Assembly (NCBI RefSeq): GCF_003576645.1
Contig: NC_044916.1
Location: 6,663,896 to 6,727,895 of the forward strand
DNA length: 64,000 nt
Direction: 5' to 3'
Source of the DNA: Ipomoea triloba
Taxonomy: Eukaryota; Streptophyta; Magnoliopsida; Solanales; Convolvulaceae
The translations under genes were made by a program, and so were the position numbers. The notes under the pieces are model-generated. The model did no database searches. It was not told the DNA's origin and saw only the letters and a list, made by a program, of their open reading frames with translations. Of this stretch, positions 1 to 13,300 are shown one piece after another (position 1 is the first letter of the stretch; every line of letters begins with the position of its first letter).

Positions 1-1126
<1,126 letters not shown>

Positions 1127-1505
1127 AGATGTTGTTAGAGTTTATTGTCCCCACTATATCATTATATTTTGAGTGGTGTTTCGGATACTATTCTATATTA
1201 TTTTAAATAAATGTTAGCATTATGATATTTATTATAATTAATTTATTACATTTAAAATTAATAATTAATATTTTTTATTAATATACATGTTGAATTCTAT
1301 TTATGTTGAATTCGGAACTGATAGAAAAAAATTCATTTATATATTTACTACATATGTTACTTAACTCGCTTTTATATTATACTACTAGTTTTACACGCGC
1401 ATTGTACGAATGGGTTAATGCTCAATGTTAATATTTAAATAAATATTTGAAAGTATATTATTAATGCAATAAAAGTTTATACATAGGTAATTGAATGTCG
1501 AATTT
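1127..1505. repeat. Dispersed repeat, copy 1 (Helitron-like end)
   Basis: This stretch matches 4087-4355 in the same orientation, sharing blocks such as ttagagtttattgtc, attattttaaataaatgtta and gatatttattataattaatt. Near 1384-1408 it contains actagttttacacgcgcattg. Read on the minus strand, this is a short imperfect hairpin followed by CTAGT, which resembles the 3' terminus of plant Helitrons (hairpin then CTRR). That assignment is inference; the repeat itself is directly visible. Confidence 0.45.
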
Positions 1506-1669
1506 ATTAGTATAGTAGATATACTACACTCAATTTATAGCAAAAATATAAATCTAAATAATCTGAACCATCCATTTGATTAAATAATTTGACCGCCATT
1601 TTTCTACCCATTTTAGGCCTAACTTTCTTTGACTCTTATTAGTATAGTAGATATACTACACTCAATTTT
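1504..1669. repeat. Direct repeat of a 31-bp block
   Basis: The block ttattagtatagtagatata and following bases through cactcaattt occurs at about 1506-1536 and again at about 1637-1667. It contains an inner palindrome (agtata..tatact). Confidence 0.6.
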
Positions 1670-2007
1670 CTATTTTTCAAAATCCAAAATATCAATAATA
1701 ACTATAGATATTTAAAAACATTTGTGATGCCATATGTGACACCAATATGATATCATGTATACATTTTAATTTTACCATGTTAAATAAAAATATTTTTACA
1801 GTTACCCATTGATAAGAATTTATTTAAAGATAATAATGAGTCCCTCACATCTATCCTTTACGAGTTTACGGTGGCTCGGTATCCCATTTAGTGTGATGAC
1901 TAGTGCTTGAGGCCTACAAGGAGCAATTCCCATATAAGAGGAGACAAATTTTAATTGACTGTGGGCTATAGTACATGCAACATCTCGTAACATTAAATTT
2001 ATCATTC

Positions 2008-2452
2008 TAGTTACACTTCAGTTTCATTTGACAATATTATTATATTTTTTTAGTTTTAGTTTCATTATAGCAATACCAAAGTATTATTTTAATTCTACTA
2101 TAGTTTCATTTGACAATATACATTATTGTATGAACTCTATTTTTTTTTGTTTCATTTTCCACACACACTAGTTTAATTATAATAATGCTAAAGTATTATT
2201 TTAATTACACTTCAGGTTCGTTGACAATATATGTTATTGTATAGTTCTGGATTTTAGCTTCATTTTCCACACACTAGTTTCATTATAGCAACACCAACTT
2301 CATTTGACAATATATGTTATTGAATGAGCTTTGATTTTTAGTATACACTAGTTTCATTATAACAACACTAAAGTATCATTTTAATTCTACTACAGTTTCA
2401 TTCGACGATCATGGTCCACACAACGTTGTATGTACCATGATCCATTGTATAA
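2008..2452. repeat. Degenerate gtttcattt repeat block with catggtcca end
   Basis: Repeated units containing agtttcatttgacaatata and cactagtttcattata recur about every 100 bp. The block ends in catggtccacacaacg. The same unit type, associated with a ggacca motif, occurs at 40169-41345, so this is a second and more eroded member of that repeat family. Confidence 0.55.
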
Positions 2453-2479
2453 CAATTGACAAGAGGGTGAAACTTACAC

Positions 2480-2580
2480 ACTACAGTACAACTACCAAGG
2501 CTCGATCTTGTACCCTTACCCACAATTTGCTCCCAAGGACTAACTGAGTTATCCATGCGGGCTTCTTATGCTATCCGGCC
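2480..2580 (-). mobile_element. tRNA-derived SINE fragment (family with gcatgggcag head)
   Basis: On the minus strand there is an A-box-like segment (gcatggataactcagttag, about 2540-2559) followed about 30 bp later by a B-box-like segment (aagatcgagcctt, about 2498-2510). This matches the layout of the copies in intron 3 of the bHLH gene and at 45503-45700. It is a truncated, non-coding pol III-type retroposon. Confidence 0.5.
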
Positions 2581-3048
2581 TATCTATTGACTATTATCAT
2601 TAGAATTATTATAAAAGAACTAAATACTAATTAAAATTATGAATAGATTCATTATATAAAAATTATATTAATTATACTTTAATTAAATTTCACAACATTT
2701 ATTGTTTGTAAATCAATAAAATTTTGACACCTGTGTAATAATGGCCCATATGAATAGCTCTTCCAATAGCCAATAAAAATGGTCATAGAAATTTCTTTAT
2801 TATAAAACACTATATATACGCAAACATAGGGGAAAAAAGTGTTTTTGATATCTCAAATATTTGTGTTCGGTTATTTTAGTCTTCATTGTGAAAAGTTGTA
2901 AAATACACTTCAAACGTTGTAACATTGTCGTATAGTTTTGTTCTTTGGGAAAATAAAAACATAAGTGTTAGTGTGTTAAATCCGGTAAACATAGTCATTT
3001 TATCTAAATATTGAACACCCAAAGTACTAAATTATTCACAAGCACTAC

Positions 3049-3674
3049 TAGGGCTGTTAACGAACCGAACATAAACGAACGGAGGCTGTTCGTGTTCGTT
3101 TAATTTGTTAAGGATTTTGGGATATTCGTGTTCGTGTTCGTTTGTTAAGGTTTTTGAAAAGCCTGTTCGTGTTCGTTTGTTAAGCGTTCGTTAGTGTTCG
3201 TTAACGTTCGCGTACACGTTCATGAACGTGTTCGTTAACATTAACAAACACGTTCACGAACATGTTCATTTACGTTCATGAACACATTCGTGAACATTTA
3301 ATAACCAAACACCTGCACATGTTCATGAACACAATTTGTTCGTGAATAATAAATAATCTACGTTCATGAACAATTTATATGTTTGTAAACATGTTTGCAA
3401 ACATTATTTAACGAACATTAAATGAGCTTGTTCGCGAACATTACTAAACGAACACAAACGAGGTTGTTCACGAACACTACTAAATGAACACAAACGAGAT
3501 TGTTCGCGAACACTTAGCAAACGAGCTTACCACTGTTCAGACTCTGTTCGTTTATTAACCGAGCTCTAAATTTTGTTTGTTAATGTTCGTTTACCTTAAC
3601 AAACGAACATAAATGAACGCTTACGGAGCTCGAACACGAGTAGTTTGTCGAAAGCTCTGTTCGCTAACACCCTA
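3049..3674. mobile_element. hAT-type MITE rich in GTTCG repeats
   Basis: The ends are TAGGGCTGTTAACGAAC on the left and, read inward from the right, TAGGGTGTTAGCGAAC. They form terminal inverted repeats. The element is flanked by a perfect 8-bp direct duplication, AGCACTAC (3041-3048 and 3675-3682), the target-site length of hAT elements. The 626-bp interior is almost entirely degenerate gttcgt/acgaac units with many nested inverted repeats, and has no coding frame. It is a non-autonomous element. Confidence 0.85.
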
Positions 3675-3682
3675 AGCACTAC

Positions 3683-4086
3683 AACTGGGATATTCACGTT
3701 TTTCGATCACTCAAAAGTGGTAAAAATACATTGAAATTGGTTGGAAACACCGAGCAGACTAAAAATTTTGGTGAGAGTAATCATCCGAATGGTTTTACGG
3801 TTTTCCAACCACCGGTCATCAAAAAGTTGTATATTCAAACATTAACACCATCTTACGTACGTCTTAGTTTTCAAAGAATAAATTACAAAGTTCATGCTAT
3901 ATGTTACAATTTTTTTTAAAAAAAAAAAAAAAAAACCAAAGCAACTTATAATAGGAAAAAATTATCATACCAAAAATAATACTTTATGTACCCAATTTTA
4001 GTACAATAAGGGGAATGGGTGGTGAATAGACTTACAGAGAATTAACCAAATTAAAGCTGTCCTCACTATCCCTACTGTAGATCCGC
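3683..4086. other. Intergenic, no gene seen
   Basis: Contains an A/T homopolymer near 3910-3935 and a short gtagatccgcccctgg block (about 4077-4092) that looks like the remnant end of another hAT-like MITE. Nothing coding is supported. Confidence 0.4.
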
Positions 4087-4355
4087 CCCTGGTTAGGATG
4101 TTGCTAGAGTTTATTGTCGCTACGATTGTTTTGATTGGTGCAGTGCTTGGATAATATTTTATGGAGTATATTATTTTAAATAAATGTTAACATATGATAT
4201 TTATTATAATTAATTAGTTTTTCACGTGCATTGTGCAAATGAGATAATGCCCAATGTTTATTTTTAAATAAGTACTTCAAAGTATATCAATGCAAGATTA
4301 TATAGGAGATGTTCAAGCATAAGTAATTGAATGTTAAATTTGTTTATTTAAATCG
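4087..4355. repeat. Dispersed repeat, copy 2 (Helitron-like end)
   Basis: Second copy of the sequence at 1127-1505, including agtttttcacgtgcattgtg near 4219, equivalent to the hairpin-bearing end of copy 1. The copies are diverged and have no obvious target duplication, so the class assignment is tentative. Confidence 0.45.
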
Positions 4356-5411
4356 GTGATTCAAAGTATATGAATGCAAGATAATATAAGAAAGATTGGT
4401 TATAATTGTCATTAAAATAAATGTTTGCATGCAACTTTGTAATAACACTAGTCTAAATATTAGTCTAAAAAAGATAGTCTAAATAAAATCTTACTTTTGG
4501 TTTGAATTTCTCTAAGTCTTTTTAATTCTCTTTTAGATAGCATTGTCATTGTCTTCATCTTCCGTACTTGTGCTCTTCTTTTTTATTGGTAATGTGTCAT
4601 GTGCAATTGTGTAACTGGTGGTAGCATAGAGAGTATCCGCCATGCAATGAGATTATGGTGTAGATATAACTTCCTACAATAGTTGCGAAGAACCCTTTAC
4701 AAGGGGATTAGTTTAAAAAAAAAAAAAAAAAACCATTCAGCATCCTTCGCTCCTATTTCCGTGTGTTTATTGTGAACAAATGTAGGGTTTTAGTGTTACT
4801 CGAATACCATATATAACATATAAGGGATCCTAGGTGATATAGGCATAAAAGTATAAGGGGTCCAATTGAAGTTGTGTCCTTTATCTCCTAGACCAATGAT
4901 GCCATGCAATGAAAGCTATATCAATTCGTACATATTGGTTATGGCTTTGTTTCTCCATTTTGTTTTAGATGTTCAATGTATCTCAATTTCGTTTGCTGTA
5001 CAAGGTCCAATCACAATCCTACACCAGTCGTTCATCCATGTTACTGTCACGTCTATTGTGTTGGGTGTTGATTTTGAGGAACGAGCCCAGCATTTTATAA
5101 TAAAAATGTGGTAACCTAATTGTTAAATATTTATAATAAAAATAGTTTGACTTATAATTGGTATCAGAGCAAGTCGGTGGGTAAGTACTTGATCCTACCT
5201 TATATTGCATGAAAAAAATTGTTTGGTGAACGTTGATGGATTTGTTGGACTTTTAAAATTATTTGTGAACAAATTAACGATAGATTATGTGTAATTATAG
5301 GCAGAAAATGTAAATATGTCAGTGTGATAAATGACTAGACTTTTGCTCATTGACTCAATCCTTGGTCTCTTCTAATAAATTAAATTTCACCTCAGTGACA
5401 ATAATGTGAAT
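4356..5411. other. AT-rich intergenic DNA, no gene seen
   Basis: No frame resembles a known protein. There is a poly(A) tract near 4714-4731 and ordinary AT-rich sequence. Confidence 0.45.
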
Positions 5412-5419
5412 ATGTCTGT

Positions 5420-5699
5420 CAGGGCCGATTTTTTTTTATTTGCGTGGCCCTGTGCTGGTAAATAAGTGAGGCCCTAATAAACTGCGAATTGAAGAAAAGT
5501 GATTCGTGTGAATATTACGAAGTAGAATTTTTTTTTAAATAATACGTAATAGAATTTAGATCAGTCATGAAAACCTAATTTTGAGCCAATATAATCACAA
5601 ATACATATACTAATTATTGGACCAGGGCTGGACTAGGGCCCCCAAAATTTTGGGGCCCTGTGTTGTTGCCCATCTTGCACGCCCTAAAATCCGGCCCTG
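5420..5699. mobile_element. hAT-type MITE with CAGGGCCG termini
   Basis: The left end starts CAGGGCCGATTTTTT and the right end, read inward, starts CAGGGCCGGATTTTAGGGC. The flanks are ATGTCTGT (5412-5419) and ATGTCTGA (5700-5707), an 8-bp target duplication with one mismatch. The 280-bp interior has no protein and is a non-autonomous hAT derivative. Confidence 0.8.
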
Positions 5700-5707
5700 A
5701 TGTCTGA

Positions 5708-6279
5708 AAATATTTAAACCATGTTCATCATGTAATAAGTTGTGATAATGATACAACAATGAGACAATAGGTTTCGTACGTAGTTTTACTTGTCTGGAAA
5801 TGTTCAATGAACTCTCACCATCTGCTATAGCATATGCACGCATTATTCCAGAGTTTCATGATAGGTATTTAAGCACACAAAATTAAAATTAAAATAAAAA
5901 ATCATCTTAAAAAATTAGTTTGATAAGTATGAATCTATTAAATTTAGGGTTACACTTGTGTGAGACCTTCTCACGGGTCTCAATCTGTGACTTTCTTTGA
6001 GGGAAGGTCACAAGATTGAACCTCGGTTGTAGGGTATTGACTCTTTGGACTGCAACGGATAGATAAAGTATAAAACAAATACTACCTTATAATAGAGTTA
6101 ATAGTAAAAAAAAAATATTAGTTTATTTCATGAAAGATTTGTATTTTGTTGTTCAAACTAGTTATCTTGTTTTAGTTAAATGAGTATCTTAATTCGGCTT
6201 AATTATATATATCAATATTTAGTTTTGGCATATTGATGGAAGAAAGAAAAAGAAACTCAAACCAACAATTATATATATC
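5708..6279. other. Intergenic, solo acttgtgtgagac block
   Basis: Around 5952-5985 there is ttgtgtgagaccttctcacg, a solo copy of the terminal sequence of the foldback element at 46669-47088. No coding sequence is seen. Confidence 0.45.
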
Positions 6280-6288
6280 TAATTATAA

Positions 6289-6697
6289 GAGTTAATTTCA
6301 TTTTTGGTCATAGACTTATATGTGGCAGTCGACTTTAATTCCTTTTTTTATCAGCACATCAACTTTTAGTCCTAGTATTATTGTGGTATGACAATTGTTT
6401 GTCCTTTATCAACAAAACAGATTAAATATCGTTAAATACAAGGGTATTTCAGTCTTCAATTATGGATTTTTTCAAAAAAAAAAAACATAAAAAATATAGT
6501 GGTTCAACCTACTTTGTATATATATATATAAAGATTGAAATGTTTTTGTATTTAACGACATTTCAACTATTTTGTTGATGGAGAACTAAAAATGATCATG
6601 ACACAATAATACTACGACCAAATAAATATATTCTAATAGAAAAGAATTAAAAGTGAACTGTCATATATAAATCTAGGAACAAAAATGAAATTAACTC
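6289..6697. mobile_element. Mutator-type (MULE) MITE
   Basis: The ends form an inverted repeat starting GAGTTAATTTCATTTTTG on both sides and extending inward with mismatches. Internal matching arms include tgtatttaacgacattt against aatatcgttaaataca. Flanks TAATTATAA (6280-6288) and TATTTATAA (6698-6706) match at 8 of 9 bases, as expected for a Mutator 9-bp target duplication. There is no internal gene. Confidence 0.65.
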
Positions 6698-6706
6698 TAT
6701 TTATAA

Positions 6707-7551
6707 TGTCTAATTCTAAAAATAATTCAATTATCCTTACTTTGAACCTGTTTTTATATATCTACAATACTTTTTTTTTAAAATAAGAGTTTAATTTAAA
6801 ATTTTCAATTGTATCAAATAGACATTTCAATACAATTTTTTTTAAATTGTTATTTTTTTATTTTTTAAATAATTTGTGCGTGATGAAATGAATAAAACTG
6901 GGTTAGGTTTGATTTTTTTTTTTGGGTATTAGAAATTATAATTATTATAAAATACAAATATATGATACTAATTTGTCAAATTTTAAAAATCTAAATATAA
7001 TAATTATTCATAATTTGATATAATTGTACATCACAAGATACAAAAGTTTGATATTAAATTGTTAAAATTTAAATGTTTGGATAAAATTATACTTGGTAAA
7101 TAATGATTATTTTTTGAACTTTAATTTGAAGTAATGATTGTTTGTTGCTGGGGAGTCAATGTATGTATTGATATATACAACTGGAGTATGTACTTTGACA
7201 AGCTAGGCAAAGGTCAGTTTTGTGGACGTTATTACGTTAATAATAATGTATGAGCAATGTTCAACTTACGGAAAACAAGCCATGTATTAATTGTCAATGT
7301 GAACAAAAGTACATTTTGTCTCCATTATTGGATCCCATGCAGTTTAGATTTGACTTACTTTATGCATGTTCTCCAATTATAAATGAGGTTTGGTGATTTT
7401 CATATACATTCTGCCATAGTGGTTTGGCCACCGTTGTTAGTTTTGTCACTATATACTACTTACAAAAGAAACACGCACAATATGTTGCCCAAGGTGAAGC
7501 CCCGATATCCCGGTCTCATAAGATGGTGAAGAGGTAAATCATAATGGAGGA
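6707..7551. other. AT-rich intergenic DNA, no gene seen
   Basis: Very AT-rich with short homopolymers; no coding frame or RNA gene recognised. Confidence 0.45.
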
Positions 7552-7740
7552 TCAGTGCTTGGTGTTCACTCCACATTGGGTGTATGTAACTCGACATTGC
7601 GCCAGGGCAGTCAGAGCTCGACCAATTTCTACAATGTGCTGATAACGTTGTTCAAAGAAACCATTGTGTTCTGGTGTATGAGGTGGGGTAGTGTAATGAG
7701 ATATGCCACTTTGCAACAAATGAAATCTTGAATACAAGAC
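7552..7740 (-). pseudogene. Ty1/Copia integrase fragment
   Basis: A 61-codon minus-strand frame contains LLQSGISHYTTPPHTPEHNG followed by FFEQRYQHIVEIGRALTALA. This is the signature of the central integrase core of plant Copia polyproteins, just around the catalytic glutamate region (HTPxHNGxxERxxxHIVE type). In the canonical motif the residue after NG(x) is normally a glutamate in xER; here it reads FEQ. Only this short piece survives: no reverse transcriptase, RNase H or LTR is visible nearby, so it is a decayed relic rather than a gene. In an intact element this domain would integrate the cDNA into the chromosome. Confidence 0.75.
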
Positions 7741-8333
7741 TTACCATACTAAAATTTTGGGGGTACTGAATTCTAATTTGAAATTATATTTTGGCATCAT
7801 CAAAATCTAATTACACTTATTCCTAATAAAGTGATTAAACAGTTCAATTTTACACTATGACAATTTCATAATTTTTTGCACGAATAAATACACATTTTAC
7901 AACAAAACTGTGTAAGTGTAAATTTCACATTTTCACAAAAAAAAAAAAAAAATCCTTTTTGCATATTATCTTCCCCTTATATATATAGACACACATGTTA
8001 TAAGCCATGCAAAAGACATTGGATAATAGAATAAAGACTAGTCCGTATCTTAATTCTTCTAATTAAAGAGCTGTCATTTGTTTGAAAAATAAATTTAAAA
8101 AATTTTCACATTTTTATTTGATACCTTCTTAAATTAATAACGTACCAAATTCCTGTATATTTTGGGTAGTAATAGCACTAGCACTTTATTCAGATTCTTA
8201 TTCCATTTGCCTTTACCATCCAAGTCAACTTATTTATTTCCTAGTTTATGTTGGGATGGCGTATAGTTGTGCAGTATACTAGCAACATGTTATTGTACAA
8301 TCAAGCAACAAAAAATAGTTAGCTTATCATTAA
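7741..8333. other. Intergenic, no gene seen
   Basis: AT-rich with a poly(A) tract near 7938-7953. No feature is supported. Confidence 0.4.
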
Positions 8334-8633
8334 GGCCCGATTTAGTAATATAGTTAGCTTATCAGTCAATTTTGATTTATTTGGCAACTATTAACTGTTT
8401 GACTTGGTTAAACAATCAATATGAATATTTGATTAATTAGCTTTTTGTAATAACTTATTGTTTCAAAATACTAAAATTCAAAAAGCTCGATCAGTTTTTT
8501 GAGAAAATCATTTTGCATGCAATAAGCTATCAACTAATAGCTAATTAATTTACCAAACAATTTTCTACAATTAACTAATGTTATCAACTAGTAAAACTCA
8601 CTAACCCAATCAGCTATATTTACCAAACACTCC
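8334..8633. mobile_element. Probable MITE (gtttggtaaatatag termini)
   Basis: The left part (gatttagtaatatagttagc) and the inverted right part (gtttggtaaatatagctgat) are approximately complementary, and the interior is rich in agctattaac-type units. A truncated relative lies in intron 5 of the bHLH gene (13551-13640). The boundaries and target duplication are not clear. Confidence 0.45.
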
Positions 8634-9778
8634 TAAGTAAAACTTAAAAAGAAAAAAAAAAAAGACCTAAGTTACAATATTAAAATAACAGTTAATTAAT
8701 GGTAGAAGTTGCAAGAAATAAAGATAACTAAAAAAAAAAAACGAAAAACAAACAAACAAAAATTACGTTGGAGCCTAAATACCCATGATTGTTATAATTA
8801 ATCATGTCCCAAAGGTGGTTGACTGAAGCATTTGAGTCCATGAGTACATTTATGTTTGATGAAGTGTTAAAAAAATTAGATAAAAAATTTGAAGTGTGAA
8901 GTGTGAAAAGAAAAAAATTAGATAAGAAATTCTAAGTATAAATTACAAAGTTTTCTTAAATAAAGCCAAATTCAAGACAAAAAAAATATGTGAGTAGGTA
9001 CATGTATGTTTGACAAAGTGTGAAAAAAAAATTAAACCGAGATCGATATGAAACTTTAATGTGAAAATTATTTAAAAAATATATATTAAGTGAAGGCAAA
9101 TTCAACTATATTATTGCTGGTCGGTGTTGAAACAAATAAATACAAAAGTACATGTAATACCAAAGATGTAGAGTGATCTTGTTTAGTCTTAGGGGAAATG
9201 TTTCCCATGTGTTCTTGTTGAAACAGGAATTATATGGAGTTGACATGCTCTCTATCCAGGAAAGAGAGAGAGAGAGAGATTAATTGTGTAAAATCTGTAG
9301 GGAGTAGCTTAGCTAGCTTGAGATTGGTTGAAAAGAATTGAAGTGTGGACATGTCCTTTCTGGTTGAGGAAATTTGGCATTTTATATTGATGGAAGGGTA
9401 TTGGAAACTATTGTTGGTGTAGATTTGTAGCTAAAAGATAAAGACGTATACCTAATATATATATCATGAAGTCTTTAAATATCTTCTAAGACTATATGAT
9501 GATTAAAATGGTACATAACATACATGTTTAAATGAAGTCTATAACTTTTATAAATATCATCGGAAAAAAAAAAAAAAAAAAAGAGATCAAACTTTTAAAG
9601 TATTACCTTCAGAGTGTATGTTTCTGTGGCTAGTATTCGAGCGTATGCACTGGATAGATCATATTTTTAGGTTTTTCAAACTTATGACTTTAAATACAAG
9701 AATCATGTTCCACTCACTTGATCATCTATTTTGAGGCGAGACATGCATTCAACCTCATTCTTTTTTTTTTTGGTGAGA
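8634..9778. other. Upstream region of the bHLH gene, AT-rich
   Basis: No gene is seen. Poly(A) tracts lie near 8655-8663 and 9566-9582, and a short (GA)n run at about 9266-9279. Part of this stretch may be distal promoter of the bHLH gene starting at 10373. Confidence 0.4.
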
Positions 9779-9875
9779 ATTCAACCTCATTCTTGAATCA
9801 GTATAATAATGAGAATATAAAAGTGCAGCATTCAACCTCATTCTTGAATCAGTATAATAATGAGAATATAAAAGT
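9779..9875. repeat. 46-bp tandem duplication in bHLH upstream region
   Basis: Two identical 46-bp units beginning attcaacctcattcttgaat and ending aatataaaagt lie at 9779-9824 and 9830-9875, separated by gcagc. A partial third copy (cattcaacctcattc) precedes them at about 9747-9761. They sit roughly 110-210 bp upstream of the likely TATA box. Confidence 0.9.
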
Positions 9876-9987
9876 AAAGCTGAAGGGTTTGTTTAGAAAA
9901 CCCTAATAAAATGAGAATTAGAAAACACATTTTTCACAACTGAAGAGTGGTTAATGCTAAAGTGTCCTTTCCCACTCTCCCAGTCCT

Positions 9988-9995
9988 TATAAAAT
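9988..9995 (+). promoter_or_regulatory. Candidate TATA box of the bHLH gene
   Basis: TATAAAAT lies about 380 bp upstream of the start codon, followed by a CT-rich, ATG-poor leader typical of plant 5' UTRs. The leader contains tiny upstream ORFs, such as ATG-TTC-TGA near 10060. Assignment is by position and motif only. Confidence 0.45.
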
Positions 9996-10372
9996 CAGAC
10001 AAGGCCACCTGAGATTTTCTTGAGACCCCCACAAGGTTTATTTATTTATTTTTTTAATATATGTTCTGAATTTCTGATCGATCTGCATATATATCCATCC
10101 AGTCTTCAATCTCCACATACATTTTCTCTTCCATCACTTTCTTTGAACGAAGCCTCGCTCTCAGTTTTAGAATCCCAAAGCTCAAAAAGCATACAAAAAA
10201 TTATATATCAGATCAGAACAAGAAATAATAATGACAGCTTTTTGTTAGTACCAATTATATTAGAGGTTCACAACTCACAAATAATTAATCCCTCTATCTA
10301 TCTGTTCTTCAATTCATCAATATAATTCTACCTAGCTAGCTAGTTTCCCCCTCCCTCCCTAGCTTCATTAAG

Positions 10373-13300
10373 ATGTCTGACTGCTTTTTTGAGGGCCCAA
10401 ACACTAGTTTTTCTGAGTTTTGTGAACTTCAATCCCTCCAAGACCTAATAAGTAACAGTCAAAGTCACCCCTCTCCCTCTCCCTCTGTGACCAACACAAG
10501 TAGCTCTTCTTCTTCTTTCAATAAGCATAGCCTTGTGGGTGAGGAGATGATGCAGCCCACTCCAATGGAGAAGAAAAGGAAATCCAGGAAAGCCTCTCAA
10601 TCTAAGGTAACATATAGACACTCTACTTATGGAGACATTCATCTTCAATTCTTGCTTTAATTTGCTTAATTGCTCACTTCTTTTCCCAGGAAATTCAATT
10701 CATTCTACTATATATTGCACTACCAATAATATCAAATAATGTACTAATTACAATATGAATTTCTAGTCTCAACTAAAAGTTTAAGCAATACGACGTAGAC
10801 ATTATTTTATTTTTTTTATTGTAGTGTAACGCAAGTCATGTTTGCATGATATCAAATTGAAGGATGTGTTTATTTTTAACTAAAAATTTAAGCTGATAAC
10901 AGTCGATTATCTTAATCCTTTATCTAAGTAGAATTGAGATTTTAAATTTGACTTTCGTATACGTTATATATATGGATAGTGTTGCTTTATTCACAAATAA
11001 TATTTTATTTGAAATATTGAAACTAACATTATAGTGGTGAATGAATACTGTACTATTCACATTTGTTAATAAGCATAACTTAGTGACTATTATCATTTAC
11101 TGCATCTTTCCCATTTTACATGTCTTGTTTACTATTCATTGATCAAACAAATTCTTTAATTTCTTCTTTGTTGATTTTCTTGATGAGTTATTTTAAATTT
11201 AATTTTTTTAATGTTTAATAGTACTTTTAATGTAGTTTCTAAATATATAAATTTGATATACTAGTAATAAACTTTATATTATAAAAAATTGAATTAAAAA
11301 TAACTTCAGTCAACCTTCGTTAATCGAACCAAACATATAAAATGGGATGGAGAGAGTATCAGTTATTGAGGGCATGCACAATTAGTGGGTAGACTAGATA
11401 CATAACTAAATTCATGGAAATTGTCTGATCTAAATTAAAGTTAAACCCCTCAATAACCATGAAAATTATATATTGTTGCTTCCCATGAAATGATCATACA
11501 TCTAGTTATATATACTGAAGTGAAAATATGATTACTTTTTTTTTTTTTTTAATTTTGTAGAGTGTGAAAGAAAGTGATAAAGGAAAGAGGAAGAGGGAAA
11601 GGATGAATAATAATGGTGATGAGGATAAGGAATTAGAACCAATATTATTATCAGAGAAGATGAAGGAGGAGAAGAAGATTAAGGGTGTTGATGAGGAGGC
11701 CCCTGTGGGTGTGGGCTACATCCATGTGAGGGCAAGGAGGGGCCAGGCAACAGACAGTCACAGTCTTGCTGAAAGGGTACCATCCATTATATTAATTATA
11801 TTTTTACTGCATAACATATCAACTACTATACATATTTTATTGTAATGTCCTATATATGTATGTATGTTTCCCTAAAATGATTCAAAATTCTTTATACATA
11901 TCTGTTAATTAGGTGAGGAGGGAGAAAATCAGTGAAAGGATGAAGGTACTGCAAGGTCTTGTTCCAGGCTGTGATAAGGTGAAGCTACTGATGATATGAT
12001 ACAGTTCAACTAACAAATTATATATTATATTCTTCAATGTATTTCTTTCTTTATGTTTTATATGTGCCAATATGTGTAATCCCCACAGATAGTAATATTG
12101 TAAAAGTGCCCGCATGGGCAGTTCAACTGATAAATTTGTCACAAGAAACAAGGATCAAGTCTCACCAGCAGGAACAACCTCTCAAAATGAGGGGAGCTCC
12201 TTGTGGACAGTAAGCAAAAGTCTAGCCTTTTGTTGACTAGTTGAGTTACCATGGTTTACCCCTCCAAACTGTCAGGCCGGGGTGTAATATTGTAATCCCC
12301 ACAAATAGTAATATTGCAAAAGTGCTTGCATGGGTAGAAACCAAGAATCGAGTCTCACTAATGACAGTGTGAGAGTAACCTCTCAAAATGAGGGGGCTCC
12401 TTGTGTGCAGTAAGCAAAAATTTAGTCTGCATATCACGAATTGTCGGGTCGGGATGGACGATTCCACCTTTTTGTCATATTACGGTAAAACTAAATTTGC
12501 TTTTAAAAAAAAAAAATATTCTGAAAAATTAATGTGGTCTGATATGATGCCATTCTACAGGTAACCGGAAAGGCCCTCATCTTGGATGAAATTATCAACT
12601 ATGTCCAGTCCTTGCAAAATCAAGTTGAGGTAATCATTATTATTTATAGTCCATCCAGAATCCATGGAAACGATGTTGGGTACTTTGGTGCATCATATAT
12701 TTAACATTAAATGAGCTTCCATGTTTTGTTTTGTTTTAAAAAGATAAATCCATGCAATGATTACAACAATTTATTACACACCAATCAATTACATGTTTAA
12801 TAATGATTTTTTTCCAATAAAATAAATATTTAGGTTTCTTCAAGCTAAGGGTTCATTTTGTACCAAGTATAATCAAGCATGCATGTTGTGCTTATTTTAC
12901 CAGTACTATAAAAAAAAATCGGACTGAGTGTTAACAATACCCCATATTATTAACTATAAATAATAAAAATAAAATACATCACCTTATTAGAACTTTGTAT
13001 TCTAATTACACTAATGACTAGGAGTTAGGACTCTTTGTATCCTTATAAATACATGTGTATCTTGTAAATTGAATTGTTCAATAATAAAATTCTTCACAAA
13101 ATTCATGTTCCCATTGGGTATGTATTAGTAGCTAGACCTCACGATCCATGGTTGCCAACCCTACTGCCGCCACCTCCACCATGGAAGCCGCGGTGGTGGT
13201 GGCAGTGAGCCGCCAATATCGCCGCCAATCAACCTATGACTCTACATCTTCCTTTCGCACCATCTCAGATATTTTCTCCCCATCTCCAACCTTGATAAAT

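Noticed and set aside
10020..10325. 101-codon frame upstream of the bHLH start
   Set aside because: It lacks a true ATG start, falls in the presumed 5' UTR and has no protein-like features.
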